From the NCBI RefSeq assembly GCF_001685355.1, contig NZ_CP016438.1:744001-808000 (forward strand): a DNA stretch of 64,000 nucleotides. The letters are read 5' to 3'. Below, piece by piece: positions 33,562-41,410 of this stretch (positions within the stretch are counted from its first letter, which is position 1; each line of letters begins with the position of its first letter). The stretch comes from Streptomyces lincolnensis. Lineage in GTDB: Bacteria; Actinomycetota; Actinomycetes; Streptomycetales; Streptomycetaceae. Both the position numbers and the translations under genes were made by a program. The notes under the pieces were generated by a model, which searched no databases, was not told the origin of the DNA, and worked only from the letters and a program-made list of their open reading frames with translations.

Positions 33562-34903
33562 CACTCTCGAAGGCGCCGAGGTCCGGCGCGCTTCCGTTGA
33601 AGGGCAGTCCCACCGCGGTGCCCTTGTCGATCAGGGCACTGTTCGCCGCGAGACGGAGATGCGGCAGTACGGGCAGGCTCCCGTCGGTCTGTCGGGGCGC
33701 GTCCCAGCCGGACGTCGACACACTCTGGAACGCGGAGTCCGACAGCGGGACGCCGAGGTTCCAGGAGTTGTACGCCGCGTTCGTGCCGGTCATGTACGAC
33801 GTCGGCGTTCCGGTGTAGGCGATGTTGTTGCGCAGGTTGCCCCGGCCGACGGCGGCACCGCTCGAGTCGACGCCACGCATGTTGAAGTTGGGGTGGTTTC
33901 CGTAGCCGGTGTTGTTGAAGAAGTCGTTGGCCACCGGGTGGTGGTTGGCGTAGAAGCCGGCCGCCTTGTTGAGGAACGCCACCGAGAAACGAACGGTGTG
34001 CTTGGGCGCGTTGGCTTCGTAGTCGCCGCCGTAACCGCCCGACTTGAAGCCGGCTCCGTTGCCGGAGGGCGTCGTCGTCCCGGGCACGTAACCGTTGCGC
34101 CAGGCCCACGAGTTCTCGATGATCACGGGCGAGTAGGTGGAGATGAGGTCGAAACCGTCATCGGCGTTCCACCACGCGCGGCAGCCCCGGAACACGTTCG
34201 CGGCGCGGCCGACCGGCGTGTAGTGCGCACCGAACCCGTCGGCGTTCTCGCCGGGACCGTCGTTGCTGCGCAGGTCGTAGTTGTCATGCGAGTCCGAGTT
34301 GAGGACGAGGTTGCCGCCACCGCCGTTGATGAACAGGCCGGTGCCCATGTGGTGGTGGGTGTTGATCTGCTCGAAGGTGTTGTTGCTGCCGGAGACCCAG
34401 ATGCCCCAGGACTCGGCGTTCTGGTTGTTGTTCTGCGGAACGCCCTTGACTTCCAGTCCTTTGAGGTGGATCCAGCTTCCGGTGACGTTGAAGCCCTTGA
34501 TGCGGCAGTTGTCCGCCATCCGTGAGAAGTCGAAGACCGGTTTCTCGCCCGGCTGGGCCGCGTACCGGATCGGGCTGCCCGAGCTGCCGCTCTTGTTCAG
34601 GGTGATCGCGTCGACTCTGGCGGTCTGGCTCGAACAGGCGCTGTTCGCGCGGGTGTAGGCGTAGGTGCCGCCCCGGAAGTAGACCGTGTCACCTGCCGTG
34701 GCGACGGCCTGCGCACGGGCGATCGACGCCCACGGAGCGGCCTGCGTACCTGCCGCGCCGTCATTCCCGTTCGGGGCGACGTAGTAGGTGCTTGCGGCCC
34801 CCGCGGTGCTCGCGGACGCCGGGCCGGCGACCAGCGCGATGGAGCTCGCCGTGACCACCGCGAGCAGGAGGGTGGCAAGGGGGACGAACTTCGCGGTTCT
34901 CAC
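33551..34903 (-). CDS. Exported right-handed beta-helix lyase (PL9-like)
   Basis: A 450-aa protein. A signal peptide (LATLLLAVVTASSIALVAGP) precedes a parallel beta-helix that opens with YYVAPNGNDGAAGTQAAPWA, GDTVYFRGGTY and repeated N-x-x-x-x-I/V rungs. NADGFGAH, WWNADDGFDLIS and GNGAGFKSGGYGGDYE fit polysaccharide lyase family 9, where the catalytic Lys sits in a GNGFK-type motif. PL9 enzymes cut polygalacturonate or rhamnogalacturonan. The exact substrate is not settled by sequence. It overlaps the start of the GH43 gene by 11 bp and lies 96 bp after the SGNH esterase. Confidence 0.85.
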   Translation of the reverse strand: MRTAKFVPLATLLLAVVTASSIALVAGPASASTAGAASTYYVAPNGNDGAAGTQAAPWASIARAQAVATAGDTVYFRGGTYAYTRANSACSSQTARVDAITLNKSGSSGSPIRYAAQPGEKPVFDFSRMADNCRIKGFNVTGSWIHLKGLEVKGVPQNNNQNAESWGIWVSGSNNTFEQINTHHHMGTGLFINGGGGNLVLNSDSHDNYDLRSNDGPGENADGFGAHYTPVGRAANVFRGCRAWWNADDGFDLISTYSPVIIENSWAWRNGYVPGTTTPSGNGAGFKSGGYGGDYEANAPKHTVRFSVAFLNKAAGFYANHHPVANDFFNNTGYGNHPNFNMRGVDSSGAAVGRGNLRNNIAYTGTPTSYMTGTNAAYNSWNLGVPLSDSAFQSVSTSGWDAPRQTDGSLPVLPHLRLAANSALIDKGTAVGLPFNGSAPDLGAFESDGR

Positions 34904-34999
34904 AGCGTCATCTCCCGGGGTAGGTGATGTTCGGCCGCGGTGGCCGGGCCGGGCGGGACGGCGTCCTCGTCAGCCGCACCGCCGACGCCGGCCCACCGG

Positions 35000-35866
35000 C
35001 TACCTGAGATACGTGGCCAGCGGGTGGTTCTGCCGTCGTATGTCTCCGGCGACGAGACCGGCGATCCGCTGCGCACCGTAGGCTTCGAAGTGGGTGTGGT
35101 CGTTGCAGAAGAAGGCGCCCACGGGGCCCGATCCGTAGTCCCCGTTGTTCGGGCAGAAGCGCAGGTTGTTGTAGAGGGCGACGCTCAGCGACTGAAGGTC
35201 GACGACCGGCGTCCTGGTGGCGGATCCGACGGCGAAGGTCTCGTTGACGAAGCCCCGGTTCTTCGTCGCCGTGCCGCCGGAGCAGGTGATGGCGGCCACC
35301 GGGGTGAGCAGCACCGGGTGCGCGCCCCGGGCGAGGGCGGCCTGCACCATCTGGGTCATCAGCTGCTGGTAGCGGGCCGGGCCGACGTGCCGGGGGCAGG
35401 TCGAGGAGGAGTCGTTGATGCCGAACTGGATGAACAGGTAGTCGCCGGCCTTCATCCCGGTGCTCGCGTTCAGCATCGCCTGCCAGCGTGACGAGTACGT
35501 GCTGGAGGTGAGGCGGCACTCACCGTCGGAGCCCTTGGTGCCGCTCACGTTCCCCTCGTACAGCCAGGTCTGGATGCTGCGGCCGCCCACGGCCTGGTTC
35601 TTGACGGTCACGTCGCTGTTGAACAGGGCGTCGAACTGGCTGCCCCAGCCGGCCGGACAAGGGCGGCCGGCGCTCGGGTTGGCCATGGTGGAGTCACCGG
35701 CCAGCCACACGGTGACCGGTGCGGCCGCGGTTCGTGCAACCTGAGTCCCGGCGCGGGAGGCTCCGGTGCAGTTGGCGGCGGTGTCGTCCGCCGAGGCGGC
35801 ACTGACACCGAGGCTCGACAGGGCGATCACCAGCGCGGTGGTGATGAGCGTGCGGAATCTCTTCAT
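35000..35866 (-). CDS. SGNH hydrolase, rhamnogalacturonan acetylesterase-type (1)
   Basis: A 288-aa exported esterase. A signal peptide (MKRFRTLITTALVIALSSLG ... ASA) is followed by SGNH block I VWLAGDSTMANPS, block II AVGGRSIQTW, block III FIQFGINDSSSTCPRH and block V FFCNDHTHFEAYGAQ. This is the layout of rhamnogalacturonan acetylesterases (CE12), which remove acetyl groups from galacturonate in RG-I so that lyases can cut. The Cys-rich segments suggest disulfides, consistent with secretion. ATG 35866 follows GGGAGGGA. A second SGNH enzyme is the preceding gene, 37 bp away. Confidence 0.9.
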   Translation of the reverse strand: MKRFRTLITTALVIALSSLGVSAASADDTAANCTGASRAGTQVARTAAAPVTVWLAGDSTMANPSAGRPCPAGWGSQFDALFNSDVTVKNQAVGGRSIQTWLYEGNVSGTKGSDGECRLTSSTYSSRWQAMLNASTGMKAGDYLFIQFGINDSSSTCPRHVGPARYQQLMTQMVQAALARGAHPVLLTPVAAITCSGGTATKNRGFVNETFAVGSATRTPVVDLQSLSVALYNNLRFCPNNGDYGSGPVGAFFCNDHTHFEAYGAQRIAGLVAGDIRRQNHPLATYLR

Positions 35867-35903
35867 GCGGTCCCTCCCGGGGACGGGGACGGTCGCGCTT
35901 CGG

Positions 35904-36986
35904 TCAGCGCAGGTGGGCGGCCAGGGGCAGGTTCTGTTCCCGGATGCTCTGGAGCACCAGCCCGCCCATCTGGGTAGCGCCGTACTGCGAGAAGTGGGTG
36001 TTGTCCGTGACACCGTCGACGGAGGAGCGGAGGAAGAGCTGCGCGGAGGCGCTCGGGCCGAGGGACTCGACCAGCGCCTTGCTCTTGGCGGTCAGGTCGA
36101 CGACAGGCACGTTCTGCGCCGCGCCGACCGCGCGCATCTCGGTGGGCAGGTTCACGCCGACGCCGTTGACGTGCAGCGCGGTGGGCGTGAGCCGGTTGCC
36201 GTTGAACTGCCGGCGGACCGGTGGCGTCACCAGGACGGGGACGCCACCCTTGGCGCGGACCCGCGTGATCATGGTGGTGAGGTTGTTCCGGTAGGCGGTC
36301 GCACTGGTCTGCTTGTCGTTGTGGCCGAACTGAATGAAGACGGGATCGTTCGCCTTGACCTTCGACAACAGCGCGGGGAAGAGCGCCGAGTTACTCAGGA
36401 AGCTGCCTGAACTCTCGCCCGAGTCCGCATAGTTGGCGATGACCGCACCGGCTCGCACCGCGGTTGTGATCATCTGTCCCCAGCCGGTGTACGGAATGGT
36501 CGACTGGTCGCACACGGTCGAGTCACCGGCCAGGTAGGCGACCAGCGGCTGGGCCGCCGGCTGAACCGAGACGGCCGAGACCTGTGGGTTGGAGCCCGCG
36601 AAACGAAGGTCCAGACCGGGGTTCCCGGTTCCGCCCTGCCCGGTGGGCTGACCTTCCGGTTGGCGCACGTTGACCGTGAACGAGTACGTGGCGACGGCAC
36701 CGGCCGCTGTTCTCGTCGCCGGAAGCATCAGCCGCCGGGCCTCGGCCCACATCTCGGTCTGTCCGGCGGCGGCGCCGCCGATGGAGACCGTCACCTCGTA
36801 GTTGCCCGGCGAGACCCCGTACCGACAGATGATCGGCGAGGTGCCGGAACAGCCGGCCGGCAGAGCCTGCGGCGCGGCGGCAGCGGTGTGCGCGGCGCCG
36901 ATGCCGGCCAGCACCGCGAGGGTCAGCAGGCCCGCCGCACCCAGTCGGGCGTCATGCCTGCCACGACGCTGCAATGTCATGCCCAT
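35904..36986 (-). CDS. SGNH hydrolase, rhamnogalacturonan acetylesterase-type (2)
   Basis: A 360-aa exported esterase with a longer N-terminus than its neighbour. A signal peptide (RLGAAGLLTLAVLAGIGAAH) is followed by a small beta domain (about 40-140, GNYEVTVSIGGAAAGQTEMW) typical of some CE12 enzymes. The catalytic domain shows block I AYLAGDSTVCDQS, block II YADSGESSGSF, block III FIQFGHNDKQT and block V DNTHFSQYGATQMGGL. The likely reaction is deacetylation of RG-I. The start is uncertain: ATG 36986 or 36980 gives the signal directly, while ATG 37037 adds an upstream stretch 10 bp from the previous stop. Confidence 0.9.
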   Translation of the reverse strand: MGMTLQRRGRHDARLGAAGLLTLAVLAGIGAAHTAAAAPQALPAGCSGTSPIICRYGVSPGNYEVTVSIGGAAAGQTEMWAEARRLMLPATRTAAGAVATYSFTVNVRQPEGQPTGQGGTGNPGLDLRFAGSNPQVSAVSVQPAAQPLVAYLAGDSTVCDQSTIPYTGWGQMITTAVRAGAVIANYADSGESSGSFLSNSALFPALLSKVKANDPVFIQFGHNDKQTSATAYRNNLTTMITRVRAKGGVPVLVTPPVRRQFNGNRLTPTALHVNGVGVNLPTEMRAVGAAQNVPVVDLTAKSKALVESLGPSASAQLFLRSSVDGVTDNTHFSQYGATQMGGLVLQSIREQNLPLAAHLR

Positions 36987-37047
36987 TACAATCACGATCC
37001 CATCCTTGATCAGGGAGACAAGCGGGTTGAGGTTCATGGCCCGTCGC

Positions 37048-38103
37048 TCAGGCCTGCGTGAAACCGTCCATGATGACGGTGGGCCGGTTCGTGGCGGAGT
37101 CCCAGGCGCCCATGCCGTAGCCGGTGAACGGGGTCATGCACTCCGGCTCCCAGTAGAAGATGCCCTGCCCTCCCTCGGCCTTCAGCGCCTTGGTGTAGGC
37201 GACCAGCGCGGCCCGGGTGGAGGAGGCCCTGTCCACCCGGCCCCCGAACTCACTCTGAAGGAACGGTTTTCCATAGGCGTCGGAGATCTTCCGCATGTTC
37301 GCCACGATGCCGGGGGCCACGTCGGCGCTGCCGTAGGAGGAGAACACCGACATGTCCCACTTGCCGCCACCCGCGGCATAGCGGCTGAAGAACGTCGTCA
37401 TCACGTCGTACTTCTGCGGCTGGGCCAGGTGGATGCACACCGTCGAGTTCGGGGACACCGCCTTGACCTGGGTGTACGCCGCGTTGAACAGCCCGGTCAT
37501 CTGCGCCGGGTTGGAGACGCTGCCGACGGGGCGGCAGATCCCGCTGTTCGTCTCGTTGCCGATCTGCACCCAGGTGGGCAGCACGTCGTTGTTCTTCATG
37601 ACGGTCATCGTCTGCTTCACGTAGGCACTCATCGCGGCGAGCATCTGGCTGTAGCTCATGTTCTTCCAGGCGGCGGGCGGGTTCTGCACGCCGACGGAGT
37701 TCCAGGTGTCGCCGAACATGTAGTCGAGCATGATCGACATTCCGGCGGCCTTGACCCGCTTGGCGAAGGCGGCGACCTCGTTGATGCCGCAGTGCCCGTC
37801 GGTCGGGCTGCTGGAGGGGTTGACGAACGTACGCAACCGCACGGCGGCGATGCCGTACCCCTGGAGAATGGTCAGCAGGTCCTGCTTCTGCCCGCTCGCG
37901 TTCTTCCAGGAGAAACCACGCGCCTCCATCTGCGGCACCCAACTGACGTCCACGCCCTTGACGAAGCCCGCGGCGGCTTCGGCGGGCGTCTCGAGTTCGG
38001 CGAACGCGGCCGCCGCGGCGATCGCCCCGGCGGTCGCGGTGGTGGCCTTGAGCAGAGTGCGGCGGCCGACCTGTCCGGAGCCGGATGCCTGGAGCGAGGA
38101 CAT
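37048..38103 (-). CDS. GH53 endo-beta-1,4-galactanase
   Basis: A 351-aa exported single-domain GH53 enzyme. The signal region (GRRTLLKATTATAGAIAAAA) has a twin-arginine-type motif. The barrel shows the family start FVKGVDVSWVPQMEARGFSW, AAVRLRTFVNPSSS, the acid/base Glu in WVQIGNETNSG and a nucleophile Glu in FLQSEFGGRV. It should cut beta-1,4-galactan. It is the first gene of the leftward operon. ATG 38103 follows GAGAGGAGTG and a CebR-like operator lies about 90 bp upstream. It differs from the CBM32-bearing GH53 in the same operon, so the two may act on soluble and bound galactan. Confidence 0.92.
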   Translation of the reverse strand: MSSLQASGSGQVGRRTLLKATTATAGAIAAAAAFAELETPAEAAAGFVKGVDVSWVPQMEARGFSWKNASGQKQDLLTILQGYGIAAVRLRTFVNPSSSPTDGHCGINEVAAFAKRVKAAGMSIMLDYMFGDTWNSVGVQNPPAAWKNMSYSQMLAAMSAYVKQTMTVMKNNDVLPTWVQIGNETNSGICRPVGSVSNPAQMTGLFNAAYTQVKAVSPNSTVCIHLAQPQKYDVMTTFFSRYAAGGGKWDMSVFSSYGSADVAPGIVANMRKISDAYGKPFLQSEFGGRVDRASSTRAALVAYTKALKAEGGQGIFYWEPECMTPFTGYGMGAWDSATNRPTVIMDGFTQA

Positions 38104-38192
38104 GATCACTCCTCTCCGCCCACCGGCCACGCGAGACGCGGCGGCGGACAGATGACCGTGGGGGGAAGGTTGTTCGCATTGCGCCTGCAGAC

Positions 38193-38206
38193 TGGGAACG
38201 CTCCCA
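38193..38206 (-). promoter_or_regulatory. CebR/LacI-like operator of the pectin operon
   Basis: TGGGAACGCTCCCA differs at one position from the CebR consensus TGGGAGCGCTCCCA known from Streptomyces cellobiose regulation. It lies 90-103 bp upstream of the first gene of the GH53 operon and 30 bp before the PaaX gene's first ATG. A second, weaker copy (TGGGAACGTTCTCA) is at 39435-39448. Confidence 0.6.
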
Positions 38207-38235
38207 GAAGAGTTCCATCAGCTTCCCGGCCGGTC

Positions 38236-39324
38236 ATGTTTCTGTCAACCAATACGACGGAGGGGCGACGACGGAGCGTCAGAAGTCCAGGATCTCGGCC
38301 CGGCGATCTCGCAGCCATTACAGTGGTGCCGCCGTTGTCGAGCGCGTCGGAGCCGACCTTGCCGAACCTGTCCAACCTTGAGGAGATCTTCTCCGACGAG
38401 GGTGACGGCGTCGGCCGCGTGCGGTCGCCCGGCTGGCAGAGCAGCGTGTCACCGCAGGGACTGGCGGTGACCTTGATCGCCGACTACACATTCCCCGTCC
38501 GGGCCTGGTTGCCGTCGGCCGCGATCGTCGCGTTGCTCGGCGAGTTCCAGGTGGCCGCAGGCGCCGCCCGTACGACGATCAGCAGGCTGACGCGCCGCGG
38601 GGTGCTGGAGGCCAGCCGGCAAGGGCGGTACAGCTCCTACCGGCTGACGTCGCAGGCCGCCGTCGATCTGTGGAGCGGCGGCAGTTCGATCGCCACGTTC
38701 ACCACGCAACCCGACACCTGGGACGGACGGTGGACCCTGATCGCCTTCTCCGTCCCGGAAGCGGAAAGCACACGGCGGCGCGCACTGCGCACCGCGCTGC
38801 GCTGGCGCGGATTCGCACCGCTGTACGACGCGGTCTGGGTGTCGCCGCACCCCCTGACACCCAAGGGGCGGATCGAGGTGGCCGACCTGGCGCGGGGAGC
38901 GGTGAGCGTGTTCCGCGCACGCCAGGAGGATCTCGAAACGGAGGCCAACCGCAACCCGGTCGAAGCCTGGGACCTGCCCGGCATCGCTGAGCACTACCAA
39001 ACCTTCATCAGCCGTTGGAGCAGCCTGCTTCCCCATATCGGCGCCGGTGACGTCACCGGCGCCGACGCGGTACGCGCCCGGACCGAAGTCATGCACGCCT
39101 ACCGGCACTTCCCCATCCTGGACCCGCTGCTCCCCATTGGGCTGCTGCCGCCCGACTGGCCCCGGTCACGGGCTCGGGAAGTCTGCGTCGCGGTGTACGA
39201 CGGCCTGGTCCAGCAGGCCCAGGACCACGTCCGCGCCGCGGCAACCCGTTTCGCCGAAGGGCCGGACCTCGACATCAGGGCCCACACGATCGCCGGCATG
39301 AGTGCGGGTATCGGCCACGGCTGA
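38236..39324 (+). CDS. PaaX-family transcriptional regulator
   Basis: A regulator of up to 362 aa. The conserved region starts near residue 72 with an HTH (GLAVTLIADYTFPVRAWLPS, GAARTTISRLTRRGVLEASR, YSSYRLTSQA) and continues with the PaaX core (WDGRWTLIAFSVPEAESTRR, LRWRGFAPLYDAVWVSPHPL) and the C-terminal PaaX_C helices (HYQTFISRW, ILDPLLPIGLLPPDWPRSRA). PaaX proteins repress aromatic or other catabolic genes and respond to CoA-linked ligands. The start is uncertain: ATG 38236, GTG 38323/38326 or GTG 38419 are in frame, none with a good ribosome site. It is divergent from the pectin operon, so it may control it. Confidence 0.85.
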   Translation: MFLSTNTTEGRRRSVRSPGSRPGDLAAITVVPPLSSASEPTLPNLSNLEEIFSDEGDGVGRVRSPGWQSSVSPQGLAVTLIADYTFPVRAWLPSAAIVALLGEFQVAAGAARTTISRLTRRGVLEASRQGRYSSYRLTSQAAVDLWSGGSSIATFTTQPDTWDGRWTLIAFSVPEAESTRRRALRTALRWRGFAPLYDAVWVSPHPLTPKGRIEVADLARGAVSVFRARQEDLETEANRNPVEAWDLPGIAEHYQTFISRWSSLLPHIGAGDVTGADAVRARTEVMHAYRHFPILDPLLPIGLLPPDWPRSRAREVCVAVYDGLVQQAQDHVRAAATRFAEGPDLDIRAHTIAGMSAGIGHG

Positions 39325-39832
39325 TGGCCGTACCACCCCTCCAGTCTTGCGACCCTTCCCGGGGGAGAACGAAAACACGTCTCGACGATTGACAGATCGA
39401 CACCCGGTCGGGACCCTGTGTGCCATACCCGATGTGGGAACGTTCTCAGTATCCGGCGCTGCGAGTGGGATCGAAAACGCTTCGCTGTCGCCGTTCTCGC
39501 CAGATTCCCGAGGATGGTCTTCCATGCTTGAGTCACCGTCGGCCGGTGTTCAGCGGCTCGCGCCGGCAGCGGGGTCGCCGCGGACAAGTACGTGGGCAGC
39601 ACTGGAGCCGAGGCATGGTCGGCCTCCGACGACAGCCGACTGCTGACCGACTTGGGAAGGTCCGAGCAATCCACGTCGGGGACGCCTGCGGGAACCTGTC
39701 GGGCAGATCGGGGCGTGCGAGTGCGTCCGGGGGCGACACCTCAGTCGTTTCAGTAGCGGACCGCGCACAACCCGACCACCGACGCCCCGGCCCGAAGCCC
39801 GACCCAAATGACATCCCCGGACGCGAGGCCCG
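39325..39832. other. Gap with orphan operator and probable gene remnant
   Basis: About 508 bp. It holds the CebR-like site at 39435-39448 and a further half-palindrome near 39472-39484 (CGAAAACGCTTCG). An AGGATGG site and ATG 39524 follow, but the frame after it loses coherence. A coding-like stretch (ADKYVGSTGAEAWSASDDSR) appears in a nearby frame at about 39575-39640. This looks like a regulated gene whose body has been lost. I could not name the family. Confidence 0.5.
39435..39448. promoter_or_regulatory. Orphan CebR/LacI-like operator
   Basis: TGGGAACGTTCTCA matches the pectin-operon site TGGGAACGCTCCCA at 12 of 14 positions. It lies 111 bp after the PaaX stop, in front of a gene remnant. 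Confidence 0.45.
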
Positions 39833-41410
39833 TCACACCGGACGCGTCCGCCCCGCCCAATACGGCTCCCGCAACCGTCGCTTGTACAGCTTGCCGTTGG
39901 GGTCGCGAGGCATCTCGGTGGTGAAGTCGACGCTGCGGGGCCGCTTGTAGCCGGCCAGGTGCTCGGCGCAGTGGCTGAGGATCGCGGCGGCGAGGTCGGG
40001 GCCGGGTTCGTGGCCCGGGGCCGGTTCGACGACTGCCTTGACCTCCTCGCCCCAGTCGTCGTGGGGGATGCCGAAGGCGGCGGCGTCGGCGACGGCGGGG
40101 TGAGAGAGGAGGACGGACTCGATCTCGGCCGGGTAGATGTTGACCCCGCCCGAGATGATCATGTCGATCTTGCGGTCGCGCAGGAAGAGATAGCCGTCCT
40201 CGTCGAGAACGCCGAGGTCGCCGACGGTGAAGAAGTCACCGATGCGGTTCTTCCGCGTCTTGGCCTCGTCTTTGTGGTACGAGAAGGCGCCGGTGTTCAT
40301 CTTGAGGTAGACGGTGCCGAGTTCACCGGGCGGGAGCCGGTTGCCGTCGTCGTCGAAGATCGCGATCTCGCTGATGGGCCAGGCCTTGCCGACCGTGCCG
40401 GGCTTCTTCAGCCAGTCCTCGGCACTCGCGAAGGCACCGCCGCCCTCGCTGGCCGCGTAGTACTCCTCCACGCACGGGCCCCACCAGTCGAGCATCGCCC
40501 GCTTCACGTGCTCGGGGCAGGGTGCGGCGCCGTGGATGGCGTGCCGCATCGAGGAGACGTCGTAGCGGGCCCTGACGTCCTCCGGCAGGGCCAGCAGGCG
40601 GTGGAACTGGGTCGGGACCATGTGTGTGTGGGTGCACTTCTCCCGGTCGATCAGCCGGAGCATCTCCTCGGGCGTCCACTTGTCCATCAGGACGAGTCGG
40701 TGGCCGATGTGCAGGGACGCGCCCGCGAACTGGAGTACGGCGGTGTGGTAGAGCGGCGAGCAGACCAGGTGCACGTTGTCGTCGAACGGCCGGATGCCGA
40801 AGATGCCGAGGAACCCGCCGAGGTAGGCCTCCTCGGGCGCCTTGCCGGGCAGCGGGCGCCGGATGCCGCGCGGACGGCCGGTGGTGCCCGAGGTGTAGTT
40901 CATCACCCAGCCGAGGGTGCGGTCGGCGGGCGCCGACTCCGGTTGTCCGTCGAGGAGTTCGGCGTACGGCCGGAAGCCCTCGACCGTGCCGACGGCGTAC
41001 CGGTGGGTGGCCGGCAGGCCCGCCTCGTCGGCGGCGTGTCGGGCGGGGCCGGCGAAGCGCTCGTGGGCGAGGAGCACCTTGGCGCCGGAGTCGGCGACGA
41101 TCCAGGCGATCTCGGGGCCGACGAAGTGGTGGTTGACCGGGACGAGGTAGAAGCCGGCCTGGCTGGCGGCGAGGTAGGCGGTCAGCATCTCGACGCCGTT
41201 GGGCAGGACGACCGCGAAGGCGTCGCCGCGCCCCAGTCCGGCCGCGCGCAGGCCGTGGACGAGGCGGTTGGTGGCGGCGTGCAGACGGCCGGCGGTCCAC
41301 TGCTCGCCGTCGGGCGCGATGAGGACCGTGCGGCCCGGGTCGGCCATGGCCTGCGCCCAGAAGCCCGCGGGAGGTGTGCTCGTGCCCGCATTCGTAGGCG
41401 TACTCGTCAC
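39833..41410 (-). CDS. Acyl-CoA synthetase (AMP-forming)
   Basis: A 525-aa ANL-superfamily enzyme. It starts at GTG 41410, overlapping the TGA of the nitronate monooxygenase gene (GTGA), which fixes the start and couples the two. Motifs are the P-loop NYTSGTTGRPRG, YYAASEGGGAF, GDLGVLDEDGYLFLRDRKID, IISGGVNIYPAEIES and the C-terminal Lys in PNGKLYKRRL. It activates a carboxylic acid to its CoA ester via an acyl-AMP. The sequence is close to the FadD4/FadD-like acid-CoA ligases of actinobacteria. The substrate is not determined; medium-chain or branched acids are plausible. Pairing with an NMO-type enzyme suggests a catabolic step. Confidence 0.93.
   Translation of the reverse strand: MTSTPTNAGTSTPPAGFWAQAMADPGRTVLIAPDGEQWTAGRLHAATNRLVHGLRAAGLGRGDAFAVVLPNGVEMLTAYLAASQAGFYLVPVNHHFVGPEIAWIVADSGAKVLLAHERFAGPARHAADEAGLPATHRYAVGTVEGFRPYAELLDGQPESAPADRTLGWVMNYTSGTTGRPRGIRRPLPGKAPEEAYLGGFLGIFGIRPFDDNVHLVCSPLYHTAVLQFAGASLHIGHRLVLMDKWTPEEMLRLIDREKCTHTHMVPTQFHRLLALPEDVRARYDVSSMRHAIHGAAPCPEHVKRAMLDWWGPCVEEYYAASEGGGAFASAEDWLKKPGTVGKAWPISEIAIFDDDGNRLPPGELGTVYLKMNTGAFSYHKDEAKTRKNRIGDFFTVGDLGVLDEDGYLFLRDRKIDMIISGGVNIYPAEIESVLLSHPAVADAAAFGIPHDDWGEEVKAVVEPAPGHEPGPDLAAAILSHCAEHLAGYKRPRSVDFTTEMPRDPNGKLYKRRLREPYWAGRTRPV

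Noticed and set aside
36802..38235. Upstream extension of the PaaX frame through the GH53 region
   Set aside because: The open frame is antisense to the well-supported GH53 and SGNH genes. Only the part from about 38236 has PaaX similarity.
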